A DNA stretch of 64,000 bases from Bacteroides sp. (GCA_021201335.1 JAJQFD010000009.1:186001-250000), one strand, 5' to 3'; counted from the first letter of the stretch, positions 53,466 through 63,139 are shown. The notes: generated by a model from the sequence alone, not told the origin. A program made the numbers and translations.

Positions 53466-56144
53466 TTATACAATTTCAATACGACTTTTCCCGTTGACAG
53501 TCTTATGAACCTGTATCTGTACCGGAATCCTTTTACTCATTTCCTGTACATGGGATATAACGCCTATCTTCCTTCCCTGCAACTGCAATTGTTCCAAAGC
53601 ATCCATAGCCGTTCGCAAGCTGTCGGCATCTAACGATCCGAAACCTTCATCAATAAAGAGCGATTCCACTTTCAGGTTATTGCCCGAAAGGGAAGACAGT
53701 CCCAAAGCCAGTGCGAGGGAAATCAAAAAAGATTCTCCTCCGGAAAGCGAATAAACGGTACGAACTTCATCGCACATATCGCAATCAATTACCTGTAATG
53801 CCAGTGTGTCGGGTACCTGCTGTAATTTATAGCGCTTGGAGAGGTATGATAAATGCGTATTAGCATGCATCAACAACAAATTCAGGGTATAACTTTGCGC
53901 TATGACCTTGAACTTATTTCCGTCGGCACTACCTATCAGTTTATTGAGTTTCTCCCATTTCTCAGCAATGGCTTGCTTTTCCTTTAGTTCTTTCTCTATG
54001 CTTTTCAGCCGGGCCTTGCTTTCTTCCTGTCGAATAATCTGTGCTTCAACCACAGAGAGCTGGCTTTCAATTTCACTTTTGGATTTCTGAACCTGACTAA
54101 TGCTTTCAGCCAGATCCTCCGGCGCTTCGATTTGTTCCTGTTCTTTTTTTAAAGCATCTACGGCGGCTACCAATTGTTTGATCTCCCCCTGGACTCCCGA
54201 GAGTCCAGCCTGAGCCTTTTCAGCTCCCCGACAGATAAGTTCCAGGCTATCTGTTAGTTTTTTCTCCTTTTGCTGGATGGAAGCCTCGGCTTGATCCACA
54301 CTTTTTCCTTTTAGTAAAGTCTGCCGTTCGGTGCATAAGGTATTTAAGATGGTTTCCTTGATTTTATAATCATACCAGACCCATTCCTCGTACAGTTGTT
54401 GGTATTCTTTCAGGCGGGCTGAAAGGGCTTCCTGTTGCTTTCGAAGGGTTTCCAGTTGTTCGTCAAACCAGGAGATTTGTTGTTCTTCCTCCCGAGCGGG
54501 ACGCTTCCGGTCAATTTCCTCTTGTAAGGCAATTCTTTGCTTTTGAAGTTGCTCCTGTACATCTTTCAAATGCTTTACATCTCTTTGCAAGGAAATAAAC
54601 CGGTTGTTTGTTTCCTGGAGTCCCTCCGAAACTGTTTTATATTCTTTTTCCACCAGGCGATAATGTGATTCAACCGCTTCTACTTGTTGGGTATAGGGAT
54701 GTTCCATACTTCCGCAAACCGGACATGCTTCCCCGTGAATCAAGGCTTGACGAAGTTGCTGAACATCCTTTCCTACCGCTATCCGTAAACTGTCATAAAT
54801 GCTCTGAAGTCTTTTTACTTCCTCCTGCCTCACAGATAATTGCTGGGTAACAACCGTTAATTCTTTTTCTATCTGTTCGCAAAATACTTTTTTCTCCTGC
54901 TGTTCTTTGCTTAGTTGCTCCGCATTTTGTTGAAGCTTTAACCAGTCTACGGTCTGCTGGCGTGCTTTCCGTAGTTTGTCCTGTTCACGGGATAAAGCGT
55001 TTTGTTCTTCTCCCAGTGCCTGAATACCAAAATTATTTAGTTTCCGGCTTCTTTCTTCATTGTTCTTTTGTTCTTCTTCCGGTTGGGAAGCTATAAAAGA
55101 ATAGAAAGATCGGATAGACTTACCTGCGCTCTCCGCCTGGCTAAAATTTGTTTGTGCTCCCTGAATCCGAATATCCAGTTCACGGGCTTTCCGCAAAGCG
55201 GGTTGAAGTTCCTCACACTTCTTCCGGAATATATTCATTTCTTCTGTCTGCTCAAGCAATGCAGCCTTTAGTTTTTCCTGTGTCTCTTTCAGGAGGGTTT
55301 CTTCTTGTTGTTTCTGCTGGAGCTTTTCCTGTTGCGCTTTCAGGGATTGTGTCAGCTTTTGTTTTTCCAATAAAGAATCCAATAACCGGGTGACCTCATT
55401 CTTTTTGGATTGAAAGGCTATTTTATTTTGCAATAACAACTCCCATTCATCTTCCGGAAGTATCTTAATCAACTCCAAGTTACCTTTTAGCTGATTGAAA
55501 GCTTCATTAGCTGCCTTTGTATAGGTATAAACCGCTTTGGATATCTGAGAGTATATTTCCGTTCCAGTCAGTTTTTCCAAAAGTTCGGCTTTGGCCGATT
55601 CCCGTGATTTCAGGAAAGTGGCAAAGTCATTCTGGGCTAACAATACGGTACGGGTAAATTGCTCGTACGTTAAACCAACCAGCGCAGCCAGTCTGTTTAA
55701 CAATTCGGTCTTGGTTCCCTGCAATTCTTCTTCCGTGTCCAGGTTAATGACCTGTATCGTTTGAGGCTGCAAAGAACCATCCGGTTTGTTACGGGCCCGG
55801 CGTACCATCCAGCGGGATTGATAACGGTAACCATCCACGCCCTGAAACACGACTTCGGCCAACCCCTCTCCTGCTCCCCGCCGAAGGATATTCTTTACAT
55901 CCGACTGATTAATGACGTTTTCGCCTACATCGGTCAGGTACAGATTCTCACCCGTAGTGGCAAAACGGGGCGTTTTATCATACAGGGCCAGGCAAAGCGC
56001 ATCCAGCAGGGTGGATTTGCCTGCTCCGGTAGGGCCGGAAATGGCAAAAATACCGGCTGACAATAAGGGTTCTGCAGTAAAGTCGATATCAAAAGTACCT
56101 TCAATAGAGGCGAGGTTTTTCAATCTGATCGCTAGTATTTTCAT
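53466..56144 (-). CDS. sbcC: Exonuclease SbcCD subunit C (Rad50-like SMC ATPase)
   Basis: SbcC pairs with SbcD to cut hairpins and blocked DNA ends. The 892-residue protein has an N-terminal Walker A (GIFAISGPTGAGKSTLLDAL), two long coiled-coil arms (about 210-435 and 500-735), the zinc hook GEACPVCGSMEHPY between them, and a C-terminal ABC half with signature YSLSGGESFLISLALALG and Walker B VESLFIDEGFGSLD. It overlaps the end of sbcD by 4 bp. Confidence 0.97.
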   Translation of the reverse strand: MKILAIRLKNLASIEGTFDIDFTAEPLLSAGIFAISGPTGAGKSTLLDALCLALYDKTPRFATTGENLYLTDVGENVINQSDVKNILRRGAGEGLAEVVFQGVDGYRYQSRWMVRRARNKPDGSLQPQTIQVINLDTEEELQGTKTELLNRLAALVGLTYEQFTRTVLLAQNDFATFLKSRESAKAELLEKLTGTEIYSQISKAVYTYTKAANEAFNQLKGNLELIKILPEDEWELLLQNKIAFQSKKNEVTRLLDSLLEKQKLTQSLKAQQEKLQQKQQEETLLKETQEKLKAALLEQTEEMNIFRKKCEELQPALRKARELDIRIQGAQTNFSQAESAGKSIRSFYSFIASQPEEEQKNNEERSRKLNNFGIQALGEEQNALSREQDKLRKARQQTVDWLKLQQNAEQLSKEQQEKKVFCEQIEKELTVVTQQLSVRQEEVKRLQSIYDSLRIAVGKDVQQLRQALIHGEACPVCGSMEHPYTQQVEAVESHYRLVEKEYKTVSEGLQETNNRFISLQRDVKHLKDVQEQLQKQRIALQEEIDRKRPAREEEQQISWFDEQLETLRKQQEALSARLKEYQQLYEEWVWYDYKIKETILNTLCTERQTLLKGKSVDQAEASIQQKEKKLTDSLELICRGAEKAQAGLSGVQGEIKQLVAAVDALKKEQEQIEAPEDLAESISQVQKSKSEIESQLSVVEAQIIRQEESKARLKSIEKELKEKQAIAEKWEKLNKLIGSADGNKFKVIAQSYTLNLLLMHANTHLSYLSKRYKLQQVPDTLALQVIDCDMCDEVRTVYSLSGGESFLISLALALGLSSLSGNNLKVESLFIDEGFGSLDADSLRTAMDALEQLQLQGRKIGVISHVQEMSKRIPVQIQVHKTVNGKSRIEIV

Positions 56145-57400
56145 GAACAGGAGTTTAAGGAATCGTTGGTAGTATATAAAGAAAGGGTGGCCTGCTGAAA
56201 CAGGTCGAGCAGTTCCTCCGGCATTTCGGTCTGATAGGTTTTCTCAAACGTCTTCTTTACAATTTGTAAAGGGTTCATGTCCTGTAATCCTACGGTGAGA
56301 ACTTCTTCTTCGGTAGATATTCCGTTAGGTTGCCGATAGGTGGAAACAATTCGGGCCAACCGGGCCTGTTTTCCTTGTAAAGCGTCTTCTATCTGGCGGC
56401 GAAGCATGGGTTTAGGCCCATTCATCAGTACTTTTACTTCCAGGTAGGGCGCAGGTTCATTTTCCACACAATCGGGCAGTGTGCTTAATTGTTCCAATAC
56501 ACGTTCCGAAGACTCTGCCGTGCCGGATGGAATGCTGAGTAAGGAAACCAACGGAGTATATTCTCTCTTTTCAATGGAAAGGAGTTCACCTTTATCGAGT
56601 GCAACCAATACAACACCGTGTTTATAGTGCTTTTCCGCAAACGACATGGAGAGCGGACTTCCCGCATAACGTACATTTTCCCTACCGGATACCCGCTGTG
56701 ATTTATGAATATGTCCGAGTGCGGTATAGGTAATAGCAGATGAGAATGCTTCCGGAGAAACGGCTTCCAGTCCGCCAATAAGGGTACGCTCGCTAAAGTC
56801 CTTCTCCGCGATCTCTGAACCGGTTGCTTGTAAATGTCCGACAGCAATCAATGCCTGGTGATCTTTCTTTTGATTCAATGCATGAGAAGTTAATGTTTTA
56901 TAGAGCTCTTTGATGCCTTCGGTATAAGGATTTCCTTCTGTTTCCACAGTGGGATAATCTCCCTGGCGTAAAAAGGGAACGGTAAGGCAAAGCGCTTCCA
57001 CTTTTCCGGTAGCATTTTTTAATTCTACGATGAGGTCGTCATAATCGATCTTTCCTTCGTGTTTCTTGATGACTCCTTTTACATAGGTATTCATTTCCTG
57101 CAACAAAGGGATGGGTGCTTCCAATCGCGCTGCAGAATCGTGATTACCTGCCACGACTACCAATTGCAACAAAGGGTTTTCATGGGTAACATGACGGATA
57201 AAACGATAGAACATTCGCTGGGAGGCTGCGGAGGGATTGGCTACATCAAATATATCTCCGGCAATGATGGCTACATCAATTTGTTGCCTGCTGATTTCTT
57301 CGGAAAGCCAGTGCAGGAAGTGTTCATGCTCGGCAGTACGGTCGTAGCCGAAAAAGGTTTGTCCCAGGTGCCAATCGGCGGTATGGAGTATTCGGATCAT
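56141..57400 (-). CDS. sbcD: Exonuclease SbcCD subunit D (Mre11-like nuclease)
   Basis: The 419-residue metallophosphoesterase is the nuclease of SbcCD. Metal-binding motifs are LHTADWHLGQ, IIAGDIFDVANPS, VVVAGNHDSAARL and the later ALGHIHKSQ. Its C-terminal ~150 residues are the capping and SbcC-binding part. Overlap with sbcC (4 bp) indicates coupled translation. Confidence 0.97.
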   Translation of the reverse strand: MIRILHTADWHLGQTFFGYDRTAEHEHFLHWLSEEISRQQIDVAIIAGDIFDVANPSAASQRMFYRFIRHVTHENPLLQLVVVAGNHDSAARLEAPIPLLQEMNTYVKGVIKKHEGKIDYDDLIVELKNATGKVEALCLTVPFLRQGDYPTVETEGNPYTEGIKELYKTLTSHALNQKKDHQALIAVGHLQATGSEIAEKDFSERTLIGGLEAVSPEAFSSAITYTALGHIHKSQRVSGRENVRYAGSPLSMSFAEKHYKHGVVLVALDKGELLSIEKREYTPLVSLLSIPSGTAESSERVLEQLSTLPDCVENEPAPYLEVKVLMNGPKPMLRRQIEDALQGKQARLARIVSTYRQPNGISTEEEVLTVGLQDMNPLQIVKKTFEKTYQTEMPEELLDLFQQATLSLYTTNDSLNSCS

Positions 57401-57559
57401 TATTTTAGTTTTTGGAATTCAAAATTAAAATAAATCTCCGGGATTGGTGGGGTTTGGGATTATTTTATATTAGTTCGGATGAGAAAGTTTTGTCTGAATG
57501 ATGGGGTAAACAGAGTATCGTTATGTAAATATTTATATATTCTGTATTACTTAAGGTTG

Positions 57560-57567
57560 CAAAGGTA
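57560..57567 (-). promoter_or_regulatory. -7 promoter element for sbcDC at the edge of a tandem repeat
   Basis: Minus-strand TACCTTTG, about 160 bp before sbcD; the 23-bp array begins at the same point and extends upstream over the expected -33 region. Confidence 0.5.
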
Positions 57568-57651
57568 TATACCTTGACCTCCCTTAGTTATATACCTTGA
57601 CCATGCTTAGTTATATACCTTGGGGGTGCTTAGTTATATACCCTATTTTGG
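57566..57651. repeat. 23-bp tandem repeat, 3.7 copies
   Basis: Three full copies (57566-57588, 57589-57611, 57612-57634) and a partial one share TATATACCTTG, a variable ~6 nt and CTTAGT. It lies in the 339-bp gap between sbcD and the fimbrillin gene and directly upstream of the sbcD promoter element. A degenerate relative is at 37190-37270. Confidence 0.85.
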
Positions 57652-57739
57652 ACGTTTGTAGACTACTGTAAATCAGAGAGTTAAAGAATGAGTGTGAAAT
57701 TTTCAACTGTAAGATATATTTTATATTTTTAGATTACGT

Positions 57740-58867
57740 TTAAAGAACAAAAATAAATTTAACTTCTGTATCATTAACCACTACTCTTGAACTTCGAGAA
57801 TTAAAATCAATAGATCGGGTCATATCCGGTTCAATAGTAAATAGAAAAGTATAACTCTTTCCCAATTCCAAGACAAATGGGGTATCTTCATCAGCTCCCG
57901 TTCCGCCTACTTGCCCATCTGCTCCCAAATCTTTGTATAAGGGAAAATAGACTACTTCATTAATCTGATTACCACTTTTCTCATAGTCGTAATGAACAGC
58001 TACATAAAAATTCTGATCCAAATCTTTGGGTTGTCCAACTTTCTCTTGAGTTAGGCTAGGATCGGCATCTACTTCCGCTTGTGTATATAGTTCATTGTTT
58101 CCAATACTAACCTCTTGAGGAAGTAACATTAAATTCCCGACATTAGGATCAACTAAATCTTTATATGCATCGGAGACACTCACTGGATTGGGTAAATAAA
58201 TTGAATAATCTTCTTTTCGTTGTTGGTTGTTCCAGTTCCACTTTGTCTCAGGAATAGATATATTAGTTATTCCTTGAAGTGTACCTTCTCTGTACAAATT
58301 ATGTAATATAACGTTTTTGATGCGGGGATTTCCTTGATTAGGGTTGCTCTGAGCTTCAAATGCTATTTGAGATAACATATGATTGAAATCCAAATTCACT
58401 GGATTTGTTTTTTGTTCTAAGGCCGCTGCTACTAAGAAATCTTCCTGCATATGATGATCGGTAGTTACCTCGTATTCAATAGTTAGGTTCTCAAAAGCGC
58501 TACCAATAAGTTGAAAAGACTTAAGGCCAACAGATGTTGCGGGAGTATAGGCAAAGAAATTAAGATAACCATAGGAAGGGAAATAATGCGTAGGAGAATA
58601 ATCCCAATCAGTCCCATGCCTTTCAACAAGAACTTTATTCATGAAGTTCTCCTCATAATTGGTTGCGTCTTTAGTCCACACCGCTGATACACAGAAATTA
58701 GTAATTCCAGATATATCATTCACTTCTATAACGCGTGTATTTTTTAATTTACTTCTGAAACCTATTACTTTTTCTTGAGAAATTTCACTTCCTTCAAAAG
58801 AACAACTGCAGACAGTAACAATAAAAATTGTAAACAATAATACATCAAAAACTATTAAATAGCTCAA
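57740..58867 (-). CDS. Fimbrillin-family (Mfa-like/FimA-type) lipoprotein, start displaced by an A8 tract
   Basis: The ~375-residue protein resembles fimbrillins of type V pili. A lipoprotein-type signal ends VTVCSC, and the segments YFPSYGYLNFFAYTPA and MQEDFLVAAALEQ parallel the neighbouring fimbrillin (YWPSKGNVNFFAYSPA, FQEDFLVAL). The open frame starts only from a TTG at 58867. An ATG at 58887 (MEKKIFYLSYLIV) would be the natural start if the A8 tract (58876-58883) had nine or six A. It is last in the fimbrial operon. Confidence 0.83.
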   Translation of the reverse strand: MSYLIVFDVLLFTIFIVTVCSCSFEGSEISQEKVIGFRSKLKNTRVIEVNDISGITNFCVSAVWTKDATNYEENFMNKVLVERHGTDWDYSPTHYFPSYGYLNFFAYTPATSVGLKSFQLIGSAFENLTIEYEVTTDHHMQEDFLVAAALEQKTNPVNLDFNHMLSQIAFEAQSNPNQGNPRIKNVILHNLYREGTLQGITNISIPETKWNWNNQQRKEDYSIYLPNPVSVSDAYKDLVDPNVGNLMLLPQEVSIGNNELYTQAEVDADPSLTQEKVGQPKDLDQNFYVAVHYDYEKSGNQINEVVYFPLYKDLGADGQVGGTGADEDTPFVLELGKSYTFLFTIEPDMTRSIDFNSRSSRVVVNDTEVKFIFVL

Positions 58868-58966
58868 ATAGAAGATTTTTTTTCCATTTCTTATTTTCTA
58901 TACTGGCCGGATAAAGATATCCTCCTTATCCGACCTAAATTATTCCGTAAAAGTTACATTTTAAAC

Positions 58967-60145
58967 TTAAATCTGAACTTGTTCTGGTGTATCTGGCCAT
59001 TCCGCAACATCCACTTCAAATTCTATCGCCTTACCTGTCGCTCCTTCATCTCCAAAAATTAAATTAAAAGCATATTCACGTGCCATTTCAAATGGAAATG
59101 CAGTTTCATTATTAACGCGAATTTGATCTAACACACGAAGATAGAATTTTGCAGGTGTAGCTGCGTTCCCAGCAAAATATACAGTTTTATTTCCTTCTCG
59201 TAAAAAAGCCTTATAACTCACTTCAATATAAAATGCATTAGGAGTAGCTGGATCTGGTTTATTTATAAATTCAGGATCACTAGAATCTACAGGAACATTT
59301 CCTAATGTTGTTACTTGTGGCAATACTACCAATGCATTACTTTCTCCAATTACTGATTTATTATCAAATTGAACATAGATGGGAGCATCACTCATATCAA
59401 ATTCATAATCAACTTTGTTAGAATGGTTTTTCCATAATACAACAGGAAGATTACTCGAATTGCCATAGGAAAATAAGCCATAAGGAATTCCATCGGTTAT
59501 TGTTCCATCATTAGCTTTATTAAATGTAAGCGTACCTGTACTACATAAGTTCTTCAATGTAATACCATGAATAGTATATTCAATGTTTTTTGTTTTTTTT
59601 GCATTAAACTTAACTCTTGAAAGTGCATGCTGGAAATTAAGCCCCACTTTTCCAGTATTCTTATTTTGTAAAAGCTTAAGTGCTACTAAAAAATCTTCTT
59701 GGAAGTTTTGTTTAGTAGGCACTGTATATTCAATTTCAGGATCTGTACTTAATGGACCGGTTTGTCTCAAATCTTTATCTTTATTGACATTTATAGAAGA
59801 TGCTGGACTATAGGCGAAGAAGTTTACATTTCCTTTCGAAGGCCAATATCGAGGTGGAGAATAAGACCATTCATCGTCTAATCGTGCTCCATTTTCGTCC
59901 ATACCAGGACTACGAGTTATATCAAATGCATTGAATAAATACTGTGCACCTGTGACCCACCAACCTGTCAATGTAAAACTTAATATATTATCCTTCTCAG
60001 TAACAGCCACACGACTTTGGCTTTTATCGGTCAATGTGCTAAATTCAATAGCACCATTCCTTTTGTCTGATTCACTGATTATTTCATCACTCGAACAAGA
60101 CATTACTAAAACAGCTATAGCTGCCAAAAATAAATACTTTTTCAT
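58967..60145 (-). CDS. Fimbrillin-family (Mfa-like/FimA-type) lipoprotein
   Basis: The 392-residue protein has a lipoprotein signal MKKYLFLAAIAVLVMSC and two beta-rich domains. In type V pili, prepilins are lipoproteins matured by an arginine-specific protease before donor-strand assembly. The segments YWPSKGNVNFFAYSPASS and LNFQHALSRVKFNAKKTKNI are typical. Candidate Arg cleavage sites exist in SDKRNG and DKSQSRV. It may be the stalk or an accessory pilin; the two cannot be told apart here. Confidence 0.88.
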   Translation of the reverse strand: MKKYLFLAAIAVLVMSCSSDEIISESDKRNGAIEFSTLTDKSQSRVAVTEKDNILSFTLTGWWVTGAQYLFNAFDITRSPGMDENGARLDDEWSYSPPRYWPSKGNVNFFAYSPASSINVNKDKDLRQTGPLSTDPEIEYTVPTKQNFQEDFLVALKLLQNKNTGKVGLNFQHALSRVKFNAKKTKNIEYTIHGITLKNLCSTGTLTFNKANDGTITDGIPYGLFSYGNSSNLPVVLWKNHSNKVDYEFDMSDAPIYVQFDNKSVIGESNALVVLPQVTTLGNVPVDSSDPEFINKPDPATPNAFYIEVSYKAFLREGNKTVYFAGNAATPAKFYLRVLDQIRVNNETAFPFEMAREYAFNLIFGDEGATGKAIEFEVDVAEWPDTPEQVQI

Positions 60146-60192
60146 AATTTTAAACCTTGTGTAAATTCAATTTAATTAAAACTCTTTGTATT

Positions 60193-61173
60193 CTATAAAT
60201 TAATTATTACTTCATCCCATTCACCTACTCCAATTTCAAATCCAGAACCTTCTCCTTCATCATCCGGACCAGGCGGAATCTCCGGAATCTTATCATCTAC
60301 AATTAAAATATCATATCCATCCCGTTCAATTTTTGCTTCTCTATCATTCATCGATTCCGTTATCTGATCCGATACATTCCAAGATTCTATATAATATTTA
60401 CCATTCGTAGCCAGTATTTCTATTGTGAATATATTATGGTAAGGTTCTACCGGACCAAACGTATAGAATTCCCCTTCAATATATCCATCTGTATTCGTCC
60501 CTCTTGTAACCCCATTTTTGAAATACATGGTAGAAGGAGTATTGGATATCACCCGACTTTTGAAATGAAAAGAAGATGACATTCCGGAAATATCTCCACG
60601 TACTTCCTTGATATTATCAATTCCGACTATATTTTTAATACAATAAGTAAACTTTCTGACCGTATTTTTGGGATAAAAGTTAAAGACCAATGTATCAGGG
60701 TTCTCGGAGGTAAATTCTACATCAAATGTTTGTTCCGGACAATGCACGTAAAAATCCTGAGGTTCGGCTACAGTTTCTTCATCATTATCACGGGTAACAT
60801 ATTTATTATAAGTTGCTCTCGAAGCAGGTGCACAATAGGCTTCAAACAACTCATGCTCCATCTCGTTTCTGAAATAAATATTGGTAGCATTATAATCATA
60901 ACAGAAAGGAAGATAACAACAACCCTCCGTCAACCGAATGATCTTTGTACCACTTTTAGGTATATCTTCTCTTCCGTAATCAGCTATACCTTCAGACAGA
61001 GAAAATAAATTAATACGCATTGGACGAGCTTCTTTTACAGGATCATCCCAGTTTATTACTATTTTTACCGCTCTTCCAGCCGGATCACAATTATCTTCAT
61101 AATCCAGGTCCTTGTTCTTACAAGCTCCTGCAAATAAAGTGATGATAAGCAGGGCATATAGTATCTTTTTCAT
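60193..61173 (-). CDS. DUF5119 lipoprotein of the fimbrial locus
   Basis: The 326-residue protein starts MKKILYALLIITLFAGAC (lipobox). It has DUF5119-type features: AVKIVINWDDPVKEARPMRI and EPQDFYVHCPEQTFDVEF, and an acidic C-terminus. Members of the family sit with fimbrillins and are thought to be anchor or assembly factors (Mfa2/FimB-like). It overlaps the DUF3575 gene by 4 bp and is followed 47 bp later by the first fimbrillin. Confidence 0.86.
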   Translation of the reverse strand: MKKILYALLIITLFAGACKNKDLDYEDNCDPAGRAVKIVINWDDPVKEARPMRINLFSLSEGIADYGREDIPKSGTKIIRLTEGCCYLPFCYDYNATNIYFRNEMEHELFEAYCAPASRATYNKYVTRDNDEETVAEPQDFYVHCPEQTFDVEFTSENPDTLVFNFYPKNTVRKFTYCIKNIVGIDNIKEVRGDISGMSSSFHFKSRVISNTPSTMYFKNGVTRGTNTDGYIEGEFYTFGPVEPYHNIFTIEILATNGKYYIESWNVSDQITESMNDREAKIERDGYDILIVDDKIPEIPPGPDDEGEGSGFEIGVGEWDEVIINL

Positions 61174-62615
61174 CTTCCAGCCTCCTTTCCTTTCTTCTTG
61201 TTGGTTCCGCTACCTATGAGCCAGACTAATGAAACTTTCGCTTTGGTCAGACCGACGTAATTCCGATCGTGCGTGCTCAACCACGGGAATGTATTGTCTT
61301 TACAATCGCTTACATCGTACTTTTTATACTTCCCACCGAAGTACCCGATGCCTAAACCAAATTCCAGGTTCAACCTTTTCCCGATAGGTTTGGCATAACC
61401 AATGGAAAGCCCTGCCGAATAACTCCAGTTACTTAGATAACCTTTGTCATCATCATCATTGGTAAACAAACGTAAATCGTAAGTACCTCCGTATCCGTAA
61501 GCTCCCACATACCAACCATTCAATGGATTTCCCGTTTTATTGCCAAACCAACGACGCAGTTCAAGGCCCGCCATCTGAATACGATGGAAATGATAATCAT
61601 TCGCACCACTATCCCACCATGACCAATGTCCTTCCACTTCAGCCGACCATCTGTAGTTCTTTCCAAACGGTATCTCTACAGCCACGTTCGGCAATAAAGC
61701 CAGGTCAAATAAAAGGTTATTTTTAAGGGCAATATAGAATGGTTTTCCTTCAACCGGCTCCTCAACTTCCGGACATTTTTCATAGATAACCTGATAAATG
61801 GTATCAATCTTCACAATCGGTACAGGCTCCGGTATTTTATCTTTCTTGAAATAAATCAGACAGGCGGTACCTCCACGCAGGTAGGGAAGCATGTGCTTTC
61901 GCAGGTATTGATAGGTTATCCCGTTATTTATCCGCTTCATTTTGGCTCTTCGGGTATCGGGGTCCTGCTCTTGTTCCAGCATTTCGAGGAGTTCTTCCCG
62001 GGCAGGAACATTAGGATCTTCTTCAATCATCTGAATAAATCCGTCCCAGTCTTCCCCCAAAGAAAATGTAAGGAGTCGATCCCGGTTCACATACGGAAAC
62101 TTTGTGGTAATGTATGATTTCACAGCCAATGCCCGGTTGGCTCCCAAATAGGCATTATGGTCCGTATATCCTTCAGGAGAGGCAGCTCCTATAATGGCTA
62201 CAAAATCCATATCTTCTACCAGCGATATATTCGAAAATGTCCGGTCGATGATAGCCAGTTGACGGGCATTGTCCATATAGTCTTTCAATAAATCAATCTT
62301 ACTCACCCGATAATGAATCGTTACCACCTCTGTTTCAGAACTATCGTTTTGCTCTCCACTCCACTTTCCACTGGAACTGTATCCTGTCAAATCAAGTTTC
62401 ATGGTGGTAGTACTCAATGGATCTGGAACGACTTCCATTTTGGATATATTAAAAATCTGATACGGTTTTCTTTTTTGGGGTGTGGATATAGAGGAGTAAT
62501 CGGAAATCATTCCTTTGGAATCTGGGCTGCTTTTTTCTTGTGCAATCAGTGGCACTATATAAATAGGACTCCAACAGATAAATAGGGTTAACAACCTTAT
62601 GTAATTATGATTCAT
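61170..62615 (-). CDS. DUF3575 outer-membrane protein of the fimbrial locus (OmpA-like region plus barrel)
   Basis: After an N-terminal signal (ending PLIAQ), the 481-residue protein has a periplasmic region with OmpA-like features (FVAIIGAASPEGYTDHNAYL...ANRALAVKSYI, about 155-200). The C-terminal DUF3575-type barrel (about 290-470) carries IALKNNLLFDLALLPNVAVE and GLELRRWFGNKTGNPLNGWY. It leads the fimbrial operon and may anchor the pilus machinery to the outer membrane. Function is inferred from context. Confidence 0.87.
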   Translation of the reverse strand: MNHNYIRLLTLFICWSPIYIVPLIAQEKSSPDSKGMISDYSSISTPQKRKPYQIFNISKMEVVPDPLSTTTMKLDLTGYSSSGKWSGEQNDSSETEVVTIHYRVSKIDLLKDYMDNARQLAIIDRTFSNISLVEDMDFVAIIGAASPEGYTDHNAYLGANRALAVKSYITTKFPYVNRDRLLTFSLGEDWDGFIQMIEEDPNVPAREELLEMLEQEQDPDTRRAKMKRINNGITYQYLRKHMLPYLRGGTACLIYFKKDKIPEPVPIVKIDTIYQVIYEKCPEVEEPVEGKPFYIALKNNLLFDLALLPNVAVEIPFGKNYRWSAEVEGHWSWWDSGANDYHFHRIQMAGLELRRWFGNKTGNPLNGWYVGAYGYGGTYDLRLFTNDDDDKGYLSNWSYSAGLSIGYAKPIGKRLNLEFGLGIGYFGGKYKKYDVSDCKDNTFPWLSTHDRNYVGLTKAKVSLVWLIGSGTNKKKGKEAGR

Positions 62616-62740
62616 TATTATTTAATTGAGTAACTTAATCTTTCCAATAAGATAACACTTAAAGAATATCAACCACTGAAAGAAATAAGTTTATAATTTT
62701 ATTAATAAGTTAGCTAAATAGTGTTTTTAAACTGAAAGCG

Positions 62741-62748
62741 CAAAGGTA
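62741..62748 (-). promoter_or_regulatory. -7 promoter element for the fimbrial operon
   Basis: Minus-strand TACCTTTG, 126 bp before the DUF3575 start, in a 524-bp very AT-rich gap (62616-63139). No clear -33 TTTG was found and no second promoter for the nuclease gene could be assigned. Confidence 0.5.
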
Positions 62749-63077
62749 ATATAAAGTAAATTAATTTCATAAAGTGTTTAGTAATAAAACAGATTTATTA
62801 ACTATTGCATTCTTCATATTATTATAATTTGTTTAAAATACACCTGTATTTCAGTGTTTTCATCTAGAAAAAAGAAATGATTTCATTAATGTTAACGTTT
62901 TAAATTAATAAGACTATTTGTGTTTGTTGATTTCTTTGCACACACTTTTACATATATTTCGAAGACAAATATAGATAAATAAAATAATATGTTATAATTT
63001 AACTGTTAAAAAATTATTTATTAACATTTGTATTTCTTTCCAATATCGTATCATTTTATGTAAGTAGGTCTGTATAA

Positions 63078-63125
63078 ATAGGATTTGTACAATTCACCAA
63101 AATTTCCGAATATTGCAAATCCTAT
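63078..63125 (+). promoter_or_regulatory. Perfect inverted repeat before the nuclease gene
   Basis: ATAGGATTTG (63078-63087) and CAAATCCTAT (63116-63125) are exact complements 28 nt apart, ending 14 bp before the ATG. This could be an operator or an RNA hairpin that affects translation. Confidence 0.4.
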
Positions 63126-63139
63126 ATCTGAAATAAATT

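Noticed and set aside
57660..57740. Possible promoter for the fimbrillin gene inside the 23-bp array
   Set aside because: The array lies downstream of that gene (which runs on the minus strand from 58867 to 57740), so it cannot serve it. It can only serve sbcD.
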